Shown here: in pieces, positions 38,401-48,050 of the stretch
Position numbering within the stretch: position 1 is the first letter of the stretch
How the letters are laid out: every line of letters begins with the position of its first letter
Origin: Monodelphis domestica
Taxonomy: Eukaryota > Chordata > Mammalia > Didelphimorphia > Didelphidae
Direction of reading: 5' to 3'
DNA: 64,000 nucleotides
Assembly (NCBI RefSeq): GCF_027887165.1
Contig: NC_077228.1
Span: forward strand, 180,986,697-181,050,696
The notes under the pieces: generated by a model
Seen by the model: only the letters and a program-made list of their open reading frames with translations
What the model was told of the DNA's origin: nothing
Database searches by the model: none
Position numbers and translations under genes: made by a program

Positions 38401-39993
38401 TTGGACTTGGTCCGAAAGCCAGTTTCCCAGAGCCAGACAAGCGAATTTTCATTTTTGGGTTCCAACTGGGACAGTTTCCAGGGAATGGTGACTTCACTCC
38501 CAAATGGGGAGACTCCTAGACGTCTGCTTTCCTATGGCTGTTGTAGTAAGAGACCAAACAATAAGCAGATACGGGGGTCAGGGCCCTATGTTGGTGGCCA
38601 GTGGGCTCAGAGAGAAGGTGTGAAGTCACCTGTTTGTTCTAAGCATTCCAGTGGACACTGTACTGGTTCAGCAGGAAAAAATAGCCGGACATGGCTGTCT
38701 GGTCATCCCAAGCAGGTATCTAGTACAAAACCTATTCCACTGACTTGCCCTTCTCCGGTGCCTCCTTTCTACCTGGATGATGATGGCCTCCCCTTCCCCA
38801 CGGATGTGATCCAGCATAGATTGCGGCAAATTGAAGCAGGGTATAAGCAAGAGGTAGAGCTGCTACGGAGGCAGGTTCGTGAACTTCAGATGAGACTGGA
38901 TATCCGTCATTGCTGTGCCCCTCCAGCAGAGCCACCCATGGACTATGAGGATGACTTTGTAAGTAGTGACTTTGTTCTGTCAGTCAGTTTCCCAGCATGA
39001 CTTTGTCACATTTTGTGTTCTGAGGACCAGCCTATTTCCCCATGGTATACTCCAATATGAGAACAAGGCCTTTTCTTTTTTCTGTGTTTAGAATATTAAG
39101 GAAATGGCTCTTGGTTGCCATTTGTCACCATCTGCTAATGGAATGATCTTAGTCTTTTAGGTAATGACTTGGAATTTTAAGGAATATATGTTTTTCTGTG
39201 CCTTTGCATTTTCAGACATGTTTGAAAGAGTCAGATGGCAGTGACACAGAGGATTTTGGCTCTGATCACAGTGAGGATTGCCTTTCTGAAGCAAGCTGGG
39301 AACCTGTTGATAAGAAAGAAACTGAGGTATGACTGCTATATTACACAAGCGCATTTGCCAACACTACAGATATGCTATCTTTTGCTAGCATGAGTGATTT
39401 GGGAATGAGATAATATGTAAAAGCACTTTACATTATAGAAATGTTATTGTTATTATATAAATTTTGTAAGACAAATAATAGCCATTTGTAAAATAGGAAG
39501 AAATTCCTTTTGCTGATGAAATCCATTTGGGGAAAAAAACCTGGATATTTCTCCCTTTATTTTTGTCAGGTAACTCGTTGGGTTCCAGATCATATGGCAT
39601 CCCACTGCTATAACTGTGACTGTGAATTCTGGCTGGCCAAACGGAGACACCACTGCAGGTAAGATCTTTTGATCTCAATCAGCAATGATTCCTAGGTATT
39701 ATTTTTTTCTAAGGTTTGTCTTTTCTTTCTACACTGATTACCTCTGAAACCTATTTCTTCTTTATCACTTGTTTTAAAAACATAAGCATTTCAAAGTTCT
39801 TTTATCTTTTGACAGAAATTGTGGGAATGTGTTCTGTGCTGGATGCTGCCACTTGAAGCTGCCCATTCCTGACCAACAGCTCTATGACCCAGTTCTTGTT
39901 TGTAACTCATGTTACGAACACATCCAAGTGTCACGTGCCAGGGAACTCATGAGCCAACATCTGAAGAAACCCATTGCTACAGCTTCTAGTTGA
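17964..39993 (+). CDS. MTMR4: Myotubularin-related protein 4, PI3P phosphatase with FYVE finger
   Basis: Coding exons: 17964-17966 (ATG only), 22054-22143, 22836-22952, 23296-23378, 24475-24635, 24781-24877, 25467-25580, 26105-26301, 26611-26739, 27417-27528, 27979-28174, 28465-28650, 28754-28924, 29066-29220, 37542-38958, 39216-39326, 39570-39658, 39816-39993 (TGA). Phases agree throughout, giving 1201 residues (human 1195). The first coding exon (17928-17966) has an in-frame TGA at 17928, which supports this ATG. Domains: PH-GRAM (about 1-150), myotubularin phosphatase with the C-X5-R site HCSDGWDR (Cys 407), a long low-complexity region (604-1010) with PPSY at 699 and PPFY at 1011, a coiled coil (about 1025-1050), and FYVE (about 1114-1175) with WVPD and RRHHCR. 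Known of the family: it removes the 3-phosphate of PI3P and PI(3,5)P2 on early and recycling endosomes, and PPxY motifs bind NEDD4-type ligases. An 8.3-kb intron (29221-37541) holds two solo LTRs. Confidence 0.96.
19230..19440 (+). repeat. MIR element
   Basis: Near-complete MIR order: cagaaagagctagatttgg, tctgacacttattagctatg, tgactctgagcaagg, cttctctgagccttagttt, and atgagataatgtatataa. In MTMR4 intron. Confidence 0.7.
20160..20608 (+). promoter_or_regulatory. MTMR4: Second GC-rich region in MTMR4 intron, candidate alternative promoter
   Basis: About 450 bases of markedly higher GC and CpG content than the flanks, with a CTG-rich stretch (20400-20455) and a closing splice donor at 20609. 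It lies 1.4 kb before the first shared MTMR4 coding exon. See the candidate first exon inside it. Confidence 0.4.
20564..20608 (+). CDS. MTMR4: Candidate alternative MTMR4 first coding exon
   Basis: An ATG in good context (accATGa) opens 15 codons reading MSLTARVSCSMLSCF and runs straight into a consensus donor (gtaagtg at 20609). It ends in phase 0, exactly the phase needed to join GEEGPPSLEY at 22054. It would give an MTMR4 form with the initiating Met replaced by a 15-residue leader. No transcript evidence is available here; a chance donor after a chance ORF is possible. Confidence 0.35.
20610..22050. other. MTMR4 intron without recognised features
   Basis: Pyrimidine-rich unique-looking intron sequence. 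I saw no repeat family, exon or RNA gene in it. Confidence 0.4.
22340..22540 (+). repeat. MIR element
   Basis: MIR order: gtggaaagagcctggttttgg, cttctaatcgttgctctacc, accttggggaagtcacttcc and aaaggagctggactagatgg. In MTMR4 intron. Confidence 0.75.
23052..23120 (+). pseudogene. Decayed duplicate of an MTMR4 intron-exon boundary
   Basis: These 69 bases match 24425-24496 with about 9 mismatches and a 3-base gap (about 87 percent). The match covers the acceptor (gcatggcag in both) and the first codons of the exon that reads CHFSTFK in the true copy and CCFSTFK here. The copy lies one intron too early, between the exons ending 22952 and starting 23296. Weaker similarity may continue to about 23240 (ggaccctctttttcctagcc against gaggacctttttgcctttgc), so most of the exon may have been copied. 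No matching donor was found, so it is probably not used. Confidence 0.75.
23490..24180 (-). repeat. Antisense L2-type LINE fragment
   Basis: Words such as ttgctgagcacttgctagggg, ttaaggagtttatattttaat and atttgaattgagccctaatg follow the reversed L2 3' region in order. Diverged and non-coding; limits approximate. Confidence 0.45.
25090..25240 (+). repeat. MIR element, followed by CORE/L3 remnants to 25390
   Basis: MIR order: gaatttgaattcttgctttg, tatgtgaccttggacaagtc and gttttcttatctgtaaaaat. The next bases (25250-25390) resemble an antisense L3 end and then a CORE-SINE end, both short. Confidence 0.65.
26422..26493. repeat. (GT)n microsatellite
   Basis: About 36 GT units next to an (AT)n stretch, in the MTMR4 intron between the exons at 26105 and 26611. 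Confidence 0.95.
26940..27330 (-). repeat. Antisense L3/CR1-type LINE 3' end
   Basis: Starts with tagaatcacaaaatctcaag and agttagaaggaactccagag, the reverse of an L3/CR1 tail, and continues with gggctaagcaaaacaagtct and gggtatgaagagactcatca. 5'-truncated. Confidence 0.55.
29243..29261. repeat. Run of 19 C next to a splice donor
   Basis: An uninterrupted C homopolymer begins 22 bases after the exon ending at 29220; a second C-rich stretch follows at about 29268-29275. Length is likely to vary between individuals or to be a sequencing artefact. Confidence 0.85.
30320..30890 (+). repeat. L3/CR1-type LINE end split by a CORE-SINE
   Basis: The left part 30320-30480 has gagcctgatgtcaggaaaaa and ccccttcactggaagccttc. 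The right part 30795-30890 has tcttttccaattcaaattct. A CORE-SINE at about 30530-30790 sits between, with attttacagatgaggaaact and ggtcttcctgagcccagg. Confidence 0.6.
30900..31640 (-). repeat. Antisense L2-type LINE fragment
   Basis: Order includes ctgaccagaggaagggggc, tgatatgaacgtgatgtttt, ggaagaccaatctgataatg and ttccataggcagttggagag. Non-coding and diverged. Confidence 0.45.
31900..32600 (-). repeat. Antisense L1 3' end with remnant of ORF2
   Basis: The minus-strand frame 32301-32110 starts MMKYYCAIRKTEKTYELK, which fits the C-terminal end of L1 ORF2. The plus strand shows agcacaatagtatttcatca, aattcattgccaccacaaa and cctttt-rich words typical of reversed L1 3' ends. It is a 5'-truncated relic. 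Confidence 0.65.
32850..33735 (+). repeat. Sense L2 LINE 3' part
   Basis: Begins aaccttggagtcatcttgac (L2 ORF2 block NLGVILDSS-like), passes cagtggcttccatattgcc and ccttaaaggcagtgactat, and ends at the L2 3' words aggtgcttaatatgcattta. An LTR begins at 33740, right at this end. Confidence 0.65.
33740..34726 (+). mobile_element. Solo LTR of a marsupial endogenous retrovirus (fossil)
   Basis: Bounded by the inverted ends TGTGAA and TTCACA and flanked by the 4-bp direct repeat ATAG (33736-33739 and 34727-34730). No internal retroviral region adjoins it, so it is a solo LTR formed by recombination. It contains a pyrimidine-rich simple repeat at 34480-34545. The LTR family name is not known to me; divergence cannot be judged without the consensus. 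Confidence 0.7.
34740..35020 (-). repeat. Antisense L2-type fragment
   Basis: Words gggtcttacatgcttgctg, agcccttgaatgaagtttt and gatcatgctggtatcaatg follow the reversed L2 order (total-count, end-of-correction and 'gatcac-tctgg' blocks). Confidence 0.4.
35060..35425. repeat. Antisense L1 end fragment followed by a CORE-SINE
   Basis: 35060-35200 carries gaattttccaaagttatat and agctggcaagcaattcaatc, reversed L1 3' end. 35205-35425 is a CORE-SINE with tgtgctaagtactttatatt, ctcatttgatcctcacaac and gggaggtaggtgctatgata. Confidence 0.55.
35505..36410 (-). mobile_element. Solo LTR, antisense, of a second marsupial ERV family (fossil)
   Basis: On the minus strand it starts TGTTGAAAATTTCACC. It ends past a region with a polyadenylation-like stretch (attgtaattaaactcc) and a typical U5 segment (ttccttggcgacctt). 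The two ends are plausible TG/CA boundaries but no clear target duplication was seen, so limits are approximate. No internal region is next to it. Different in sequence from the LTR at 33740. Confidence 0.5.
36615..36770 (+). repeat. CORE-SINE, 3' shortened
   Basis: Contains tcaagcactgtggtaagtg, ttatctcatttgatcctcat and cccattttgcagttgagga. Confidence 0.65.
37076..37271 (+). repeat. Marsupial tRNA-derived SINE
   Basis: Full-length: ggggaagctgggtagctcag head, gattcaaatctgacctcag, gtgaccctgggtaagtcac, ttggaaccaataaatagta, and tail gtaagggtt with A-rich end. Flanks atatagag and atgtagag resemble a target duplication. It lies about 250 bases before the large MTMR4 exon. Confidence 0.85.
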
Positions 39994-42200
39994 ATGCCAA
40001 TGGAGACCACCTGTCCAATTTCAACAGGTTTGAAGGAAAGATCTGCTTCAGGTATAGTTTTGAAGGTTCCTTGGTGTGGCTCATGAACACAAAGTTCGAA
40101 GACACCATCTTGAGAAGTCCTCCTTGGTACCATCAGACTGGAGCAGAGAAATTCCAATTTGGCAGAATGTCCTGTAATGGTGAGAACCTCACCTTGGTGT
40201 AAAGGTCCTGCTCCAGACCTTAAGATCTGGAGACTTAAGGTTATGTAGGTGACACCAACTTTTTTCACTTGGGGGGTGGGTGGGTCATAAGATAATGATG
40301 TCAAAGGTACTGCCTGGTGCAAAGTGCCCCAAACAGCAATAGAGAGACATGTTTATAACCAAACTCCCAAGTGACAACTCAGCTCCCAATTCTCCACCCT
40401 GAAAAAGCAGATTATAATGTACAAGCTGGGAGTTCCTATCTTATCTGGGATGATCTCCACAGCATACCTCTGTGCTCTGTGTCTGTGCATGAAGGCTCAG
40501 TCTTTAGAGGCACTCCAGTGTAGCTGCATTAGTTCTGTCTTTCTGTGGAGTTTGGTTTGAAGAATGCTTTGGCAAATGGTGAAGTTGGATGTTTTTGTCT
40601 CTTGGCTCATGAACTGGCAGTATGGTGGATACTAAGTATAGAAGGAGCAAAACTTCATTTTGGAGCAGAGCCAATCTCTCCTGATAACCAGTCCCAACAC
40701 AGATGAGTTGTTTGAGCTGTGAAAGCAGTAGACTCAGTCATTGAGTGGTCAGCTCTGGGGGTAAGAGCGATAAAAAAATGAGGAGATGGGGAAAGTAGAA
40801 ATCCATTTGTGGAGGTGTCTGCTGGTTTGTTCAGTGCCCTTTTTTTTGCCTGACTTCTCCCAGTCATCCTGGTGCTAACACAGGAACTACACCCTGATCC
40901 TTTCCTGGCATGAACATAGAAAAAAAAAATCCAATGTTGCCCTTCCCTTGGCTACTGCCTCCTCTGGGTCATACTGCTCTTTATCCTGAACACTTGACAC
41001 CTTGAAGGTAGAATTTAGTGTTTGGTTTTTACCTCCTGGAATATATTGTTTGGTATGTGAGGGTTTCAGAACAAATGCTGCTGTCTATTTCTGTGCACTT
41101 AACAATGGAACCCAAACAGAGGAGGTTAAAGCATTGATACCAAAATTTGGAGAGAAAAGCACGTCCATTTGGACTGTACATTGTTTTTTTCATCGTAATA
41201 TGTACCAGTGGCACTTAACCAAAAGATACAGAGATATAGCCATGTCCTGTGTTGGTGGGACAGATACAGTCTCCTTGGTCCATAACAAAACCACTTCCTG
41301 GAGCTCCTCTTGAACTTCCTTTACTCTTACTTAGCTAGCTGGTATACAACAAGGTATTATTCTAAGCCGATCCTGTTTGAAATACTGGGATAACAGTTTC
41401 TTTGACTGTTTCTATGTTTCTATCCTAGAATTTTATCCCCAAGATTTTTTACTTTTTCATTTTTGAGAGAACTAACTAGGATCTGCATTTAGGAAGAGAA
41501 TAATTAGAAGACCTGACCTATTCTTGATTCCTAAAGAAAAGTATCAGTGCTGTTTTTATTCTGATCCTATGCTAATGTCATGGGTGCAAGGAAAACAAAT
41601 GGTATATTTAGGTCAGAGTAGCAGAGGATTTGGGGTTGTTAGTGGTTTTTTGGTTTTTTGAAAAACATTTTACATGAAGGAGTTAAACAATGAAGACTCC
41701 AGTGTAGGAAATTTCCGAGGGCCACTGAAAAAGTAATAAATTGTTCACTCCCTATCTAGTATGTAGTCTGATACATAAAATTCTGTGAAGTACTCTCTGA
41801 TCCTTTAAATTGAAAGTTGAGTGGCTTTTTAATTGTTTAACCTGTTTTTTCATTTACATTTTACTTTGCTCATGCACAGTTCTGTACTTTTTACCATGGT
41901 TTGTAAACTTAGCAAAAAAGTAAGACTGTGGCAGTATGTGAGGAGACTGTATCTGTCCGATCTGTGTGGCTGTTTTGAGGGACTGTACCATACAGTGAGT
42001 TAAACTGCATGGTATTAAAGAGAGACACTTAGGGGCCTCCAGCTCAGCTATGTTCATCAAAGACTCCTTTCAGAGCTCTTGTGGGTGTAAAGTAACAAGA
42101 TGTGGCCAAAAATCCAAACTGTTTAGTCGCATTGTGACAAACATGAAATGTGCTGTAAAAACTCAATACAGTTTAAATAAAATCTCTATATTAGTGCTGC
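39994..42200 (+). other. MTMR4: MTMR4 3' untranslated region
   Basis: About 2.2 kb from the stop to the poly(A) signal at 42176. No SINE or LINE was recognised in it, in contrast to all flanking introns and spacers, which fits an expressed 3'UTR. The ORFs seen within it have no recognisable content. Confidence 0.75.
42176..42181 (+). terminator. MTMR4: MTMR4 polyadenylation signal
   Basis: AATAAA in the context ttaAATAAAatc, with gtgctgctttgttgggtct, a U/GU-rich downstream element, about 20 bases later. Cleavage is expected near 42200. Confidence 0.8.
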
Positions 42201-42340
42201 TTTGTTGGGTCTTTTTACTACTTCTTTGCAATTTTGGTTGTAGATTTTAAGTCTAAGAGCCCCAATACTTATCCTTTGTTAACTTTGAGCAGTACCCAGG
42301 CAACATATCCTTTGTTAACAACCACCTTTTTTTGGGGGGG

Positions 42341-42482
42341 GGGGTAACCCTTACCTTCCATTTTGGAATCAATACTGTGTATTGGTTCTAAGGCAGAAGA
42401 GTGGGAAGGGCTAGGCCATGGGGATTAAGTGACTGACCCAGGGTCACACAGCTGGGAAGTGTCTGAGGTCAGATTTGAACAA
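42341..42482 (-). repeat. Marsupial tRNA-derived SINE, truncated at its head
   Basis: Reverse complement: taacccttaccttccattt, ctgtgtattggttctaagg, cccagggtcacacagctgg and aggtcagatttgaac. It lies in the short spacer between MTMR4 and HSF5. Confidence 0.8.
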
Positions 42483-42879
42483 ACTAGTCACTTTTAAGTA
42501 TGTTTTTACTACATTTCTTTCTCTGTTGATACCCACAAAGCCTCATAAACTCTTTTGGCCATTGGTAGGGTTACTGACCCCAAGATCCTGAGAAGCTATT
42601 TCCCATCTATTTTCCTTTCTCCGGTTACTTCTAACTAAACCTGTTGGGAGTAGATTTGGGAATTTTTCTCAGGTATATAAGATCATCCTGCCACGCCTTG
42701 GATTTGACCTTTCTCACACTTTGCCTTTAGCCATACCAAAATTAATAAATCGAGCAGAGCAAAGGCACATGGGTGCTCCCCAAGGAGAACCTCATCCTAC
42801 TTAAAGCCTGTTTTCAGTTGAGAGCTGTTGGCCAAGAGGATAAGGGCAGCAGCTTCAAGGGATATCTGTGCTCCTCTTA

Positions 42880-43060
42880 TTGATGATAAACAATAGGCCC
42901 TGCCACCTCCACTCATTTTTACAGGTTTGGAAACGGGATAAGTGACCTGTCCAGGGTTACCCAGGACCCAGGCAGGTCTGTAGCATAACAGGGGACTGAA
43001 CCCAGGTCCTGCAATTCCAGACCAGGGACTCCATCCCACCCTTAAACCACGCAGCCCTCC
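42880..43060 (+). repeat. CORE-SINE at the edge of the HSF5 promoter
   Basis: attgatgataaacaatagg, tttttacaggtttggaaac, aagtgacctgtccagggtta and ttccagaccagggactcca follow the CORE-SINE order. GC content rises sharply just after it. Confidence 0.55.
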
Positions 43061-43099
43061 TCCACTTGTCGGGCTTTGCTTGCAAACTCTCCACAAACC

Positions 43100-43619
43100 C
43101 CTGGCCCCCCACCCCCAACTTCCCGCCACTCATCCGTTCGCTGGGGGGGGGGGGGGAGGTCGCGCTGGGTTCCCTAACGGAACGAGGTTTGTTTCTGGCA
43201 GCGGCTGAGGTAGGCCAGCGCGTGGGGGGTGGGGGGCGCGGGAGGCGGGTGGCAGCAGGCCTTGGGCTGCCCAGGCGTCGTCCCCCCCCACCCCCACCTC
43301 CACCCCCACCCCCCTTGCGCCTCGCTCGGCTTAGTCCGCGCGTTTGGGGGAGGGGAGAGCCCCCAGGGGGAGGGGACGGCGCAGAGAGCGTTCCTCCGAA
43401 GGAGCAAGCCGGCGCGTGGCGGGAACTCGAGGCCCCATTGGCCGGGTTTGAAGGAGCGGTGGGGCCTCGTGCACCAACGGTCTCCGGGGGGCCTCGGCGG
43501 GGCGGGGAGCGGGGGAGCAGAAGGGGGGAGGGCGAAGCGAAGCCCCGGGGGGATCGAGAACGGGGTGGGAGAGCCGGGCTCGGCGGCAGCGGCGGGGCGA
43601 GGCCCGGGCATCGAGGGCG
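43100..43619 (+). promoter_or_regulatory. HSF5: HSF5 CpG-island promoter and 5'UTR
   Basis: Very GC- and CpG-rich, continuous with exon 1. There is no TATA box. One ATTGG (inverted CCAAT) box lies at 43437-43441, about 180 bases before the ATG. A run of 14 G (43143-43156) and further G and C runs could form quadruplexes. The transcription start cannot be fixed from the sequence. Confidence 0.65.
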
Positions 43620-46600
43620 ATGGAAGAGGCGCTGCTCTCCACGCCCATCAACCCCAATAACTTCCCAGCCAAGCTGTGGCGGTTGGTGAACAGCCCGCGC
43701 TATCGCTCCATCCGCTGGGACGGGCGCGGCGAGGGCCTGCTCATCGACCAGCCTCTCTTCGAGGCGGAGCTGCTGAGCCCGCCCGGGGCCGGCGGCGGGG
43801 GTGGCGGGGGCGGCGGCGGCGGGGGCGGCGGGGGCGGCGGCGGCGCCGGGGGGGCCGAACCGGAGCTCTTCAAAACTACCAACTTCACGAGCTTCATCCG
43901 TCAACTCAACCTCTACGGCTTCCGCAAGGTGGTGCTCGGGGGCCCCGGGCCAGCGGGGCCCGGGCCGGGGCCGGGGGGTGGCGGGCCGGCGGGCGACGGG
44001 CCCCTGCACCACTTCCACAGCCCGCACTTCCGTCGGGACCAGCCCCAGCTGTTGGTGCACCTCAAGCGCCTCACCAGCGCCAACAAGGCCAAGCTGGCAG
44101 CCGGCCTCGAGGTCTCTTGCCGCCCGCCCAACCGCTTCCAGAGGCTGCTGCTCACCTCCGCCTCGGCCTCGGCCTCGGCTTCCACCTCCCCACTGCAGCA
44201 CCAGGAGCCGCCACCGCCACCCCCGCCCTCGGGGGCCCGGCCTGAGCCTCACGGTGAGTCGGCCTGGGCCTCTTAACACCTAGAGGCCTCCTCCCCATCC
44301 TAGCCTCCAGGTTCGAGGGATTCATGCCTCGGACTGGGGTGGGGCTGGGCCTCAACCCTCCCAAGGGTCAGTTTTCCTTCTTAAGGGAGCCTCTGAGAAA
44401 AAGAGGAAGGGAGGAAGGAGGAACAGGTTCTCAATTTTCTCCTGCAGAAAGACTTTTCATAGGTGGAAAGCCTATACCTTGAAGGCTTCTCACTTGCCTT
44501 AATATAGATTCCTGGAGACATTAAGACCTTTGAGACGTCAGGACCACCTTTCCTTATCTTGCCCTAACATGTCTTCTTTCCAAATGTCATTTTTCTCCCT
44601 GAGACCTTGCAATCCCATTTCCGTTCTCAACCAGCTCCTGTGCTCAAGCTATCGCCTTGCATCCTTGAAGACGCCTTAAGTATCTGAGCTCATCACTGTT
44701 CACCAGCAATCTAACAAGCTTCTCCTATGTACCTCTTTGCTTAATTCTGGACTTGAAACCCACACTGAGGTTCAATTGAATGTCACAATTTACATATACA
44801 TTGTCATATTCTTTGGTCTTCCTGAGATACATCCTTGGATATTTAGAATGATCACAGAACTTTTCCAAGCTAAGAGTTCTTGGGAAGGTACCTAGAGAGG
44901 ACTCTTCACTTCCATAAAGGCATATGAAATAGAATTACTTGTTACATATGAAAGGAGTATGATGAAAGTCAAAGTGGAGGGGGAACCAGAGTCACCAAGA
45001 CAAAATTGTAGAATTTTGGATCTGTTGGGGCAAAGTGGACAAGACTGTAGAAGTCTAAGAGACAAATCTATTTCTAAGTTAATAGCTCCAAAAAAAATCT
45101 TGTTATAAATGTTGCACATATGTGTTTCTTATGGTAACATTAAAAATGGTGGTGATTGTTTATGTATCTTGGAACAAAATACAAACATAAAAAAAAATTT
45201 TTAATGAGCTATTATACCTTTTCACCAGACAATTGTTGAATTTTTATCTTTGTAGAGCTAATAGAGGTTAATGCTTATTAAAATTCTGGCAGCTGCACAT
45301 AAGACCCATGTTTGCTTCAGATCCAAATGTCAACCTTTACTCCAATAATAAAGCAAAACATTTAGAGAATACTACTATTCAAAAGCATATGTTATTTTAA
45401 TTATTTGGGTTCATTCTATCTAGAAGAATATGCTACTGGGCACAATGAACCTTTCATATTCCTGCAAAAGAGAAGGTTCATGTCAGTTGATACATATTTT
45501 AAAGGTGTTTATAATCTTAACTTCTGGCACAATTCCCAGAAGTCATAGAAGTATGATGCAGTATCTCTATTCTTTGACTATTGAGGCAATAGGTTACAAA
45601 GCAAGATGGTCTGGGAGAGATCAACAAATTATAATAAGAACAATTCAATTTGACTACCTTCAACTAGAATAGTAATAGAAACATTCAGTATAGGCTACCT
45701 GTTGGCATTTCTGTACTTTTTAGAATTATAGGAAAAAATATTGGAGGCAAGGAGTGTGGAACTTCCCTATGGGGTTAATTAGTTTCTAAAGTGGACTAGC
45801 TTCTAGATCATGAAAATAGGAGAACTTAGTTTTTTTGAGATTTGAAAAATTAAATAATAGATGGTAAATTTAATTTAGTGTTGATGGCTTCATATTTTTC
45901 TATAAGGTGGTAATTAAGTGAAGAAGGTAAAAAAAGTAGCATTGGAACGGGGGTATATTCATCAGAAGGAACATGGCACACTTCTGTTGTGATCATTGAT
46001 TCTGATGGAGAAACTAAGGCATAGATTAGGTAGAATCTCAATTATGATACCTACCTCCAACTACTTGGTGAGCACAAGGAAAAATGACTAGAAAATAGAT
46101 TCTCTGTTGATATACACAGAAATGGGATCTAATATATATATCATCTTTAAGTATAACACTCAAGTCTTCATTCTCTTTCCTTTATGGCTTTTTTCCCTAG
46201 CTTGTCCTTATTTAGGGAATTTTTAAATGAAGAAAAAATATTTTCTAAATCTTAATCTATTATTTAGAAAAACCACCACCATCTAGCAAATAATTTCATT
46301 TAGATAGTATAACAGTTATTTAAATAATTAGATTTTTAAACTTTTTTTTTGAGAAAAATTTATTTCCAAAATTTCTACCTTTTACAGATGTGATATCTCC
46401 ATTCAGATATATATTTAGTGGTTATTGCTTATCTGGATTCTAACCTATTTCATTTCTAATTGCTAGCTGGACTATTCATATCTTAAAGTCATACAGAATG
46501 TATGGCAAGTATGGACTGTGCTATAATTTTGAATCTCTGTGTGAGTAGAGGATTGGAAGGGGACAACTGTTGGTGATTTGAATAGAATACAGCTTTGCTA

Positions 46601-47997
46601 CATGTTTTGAGAATATCTAGGCATACTCCTGTTTTAATTAGTTAAGTGGGGCAGCTGGTGGTACAGTGGATAAAAGGAAGACCTGAGTTCAAATATGGCC
46701 TCAGACACTAGCTGTGTAATCTTGACCACTTAACCTTTGTTTGCCTCAGTCTCCCTAACTCTAAAGTGGAGATAACGATAGAAGCAACCTTCCAGGACTG
46801 TTGTAAGGACCAAATGAGATATATGTTAAATAAGCACTTAGTACATAATAGACACTATATAAATGCTTATTAAAGCCTAATTCCTTATGCTTATTAAAGC
46901 CTAATTCCTTTCCTAGGCTGCATTCTAAATATTTTATCTTTCCCTTTTGACCACCCTATTTTACTATTTTTCTTCCCTTTGTACCTTGTTATAACTTTGT
47001 ATCTCTATGTATTAATTTTCTCATTTCCTGTTCTTTATTAGGTATTCTGCTAGGTTTATTGTCTGACTGCTATCATGGCCTTCCCATTTTTATCTTCTTT
47101 TTCTAGATCCAGGTCTGGACATAATACCTCCATTTACCATACAACAGCCTCAGACTAGTAGAAATATGAGGATGTACCTTGTTTCATTTGAATGAACATA
47201 CTGTGTTTATTAGTAATAGAATTTTAAAATATTGATTAAAATTTCAAATCAATCTGAAAAGAAGATATTTAAAGGGCAGATTTCCCATCCTCTACACCCA
47301 GGGAAATACCATTTTACTTCTTAGGACCAGGAATAACATGTTCTACAGATACAAAATTTGGTATTATGGTCTATAGATTAATCAGGTCAGACTCATGCAT
47401 TAGAAGGGAAAATTTTTATAACAATATACCTTAGAAAAGACTCCTACATCCAGAATTCCACTTCCATTAGGAAGTTAGCCCCCCAGTGCCCCATAAATAT
47501 ATCGATATGTGTGTTTGTATACACATGCATACATATATGGTAAATGAAGAGATTGAACAGAAGAAATAACAGAGGTCTGGGACCACTTTTTGAGAAAGAT
47601 CTTTTTAAAGAGAAAGAGAAAGTACTTCCTTATTCTATTCTTAAGGAACATCTCTTAAGAGTTCTATTTTTACCATCAATGTTCTGTCCTATTCAGATTA
47701 CATATGTATGTACAGTATAATAATAATATATATATACTCTAAATAGAATAACTTAACTATATAATCTGATGGAGAAAAACCATGCATATGATATTAATTA
47801 TGTATAATTATATGTGTGTGTGTATATACAATATAAATATATATATTCTGAAGAGGACAGAACATCGATAGAATAGAATTTTTAAGAGATGGCCCTTAAG
47901 AATGGAATGAGGAGTACTTGCTCTCTCTTAAAAAAAAATCTTTCTCAAAAAGTGGTCACAGACTACTGTTATTTCTTCTGTTCAATCTCTTCATCTG

Positions 47998-48050
<53 letters not shown>

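Noticed and set aside
37525-39000. Intronless gene of 491 codons
   Set aside because: It is the large internal exon of MTMR4 (37542-38958) with a chance ATG before the acceptor and read-through past the donor.
42270-42320. Direct repeat tatcctttgttaac 36 bases apart before the SINE at 42341
   Set aside because: Short, and not at the borders of any element; probably a small local duplication without further meaning.
42957-44279. 440-codon minus-strand open frame over HSF5 exon 1
   Set aside because: It is the shadow of HSF5 exon 1 and its CpG island; low-complexity Arg/Pro/Gly composition and no homology.
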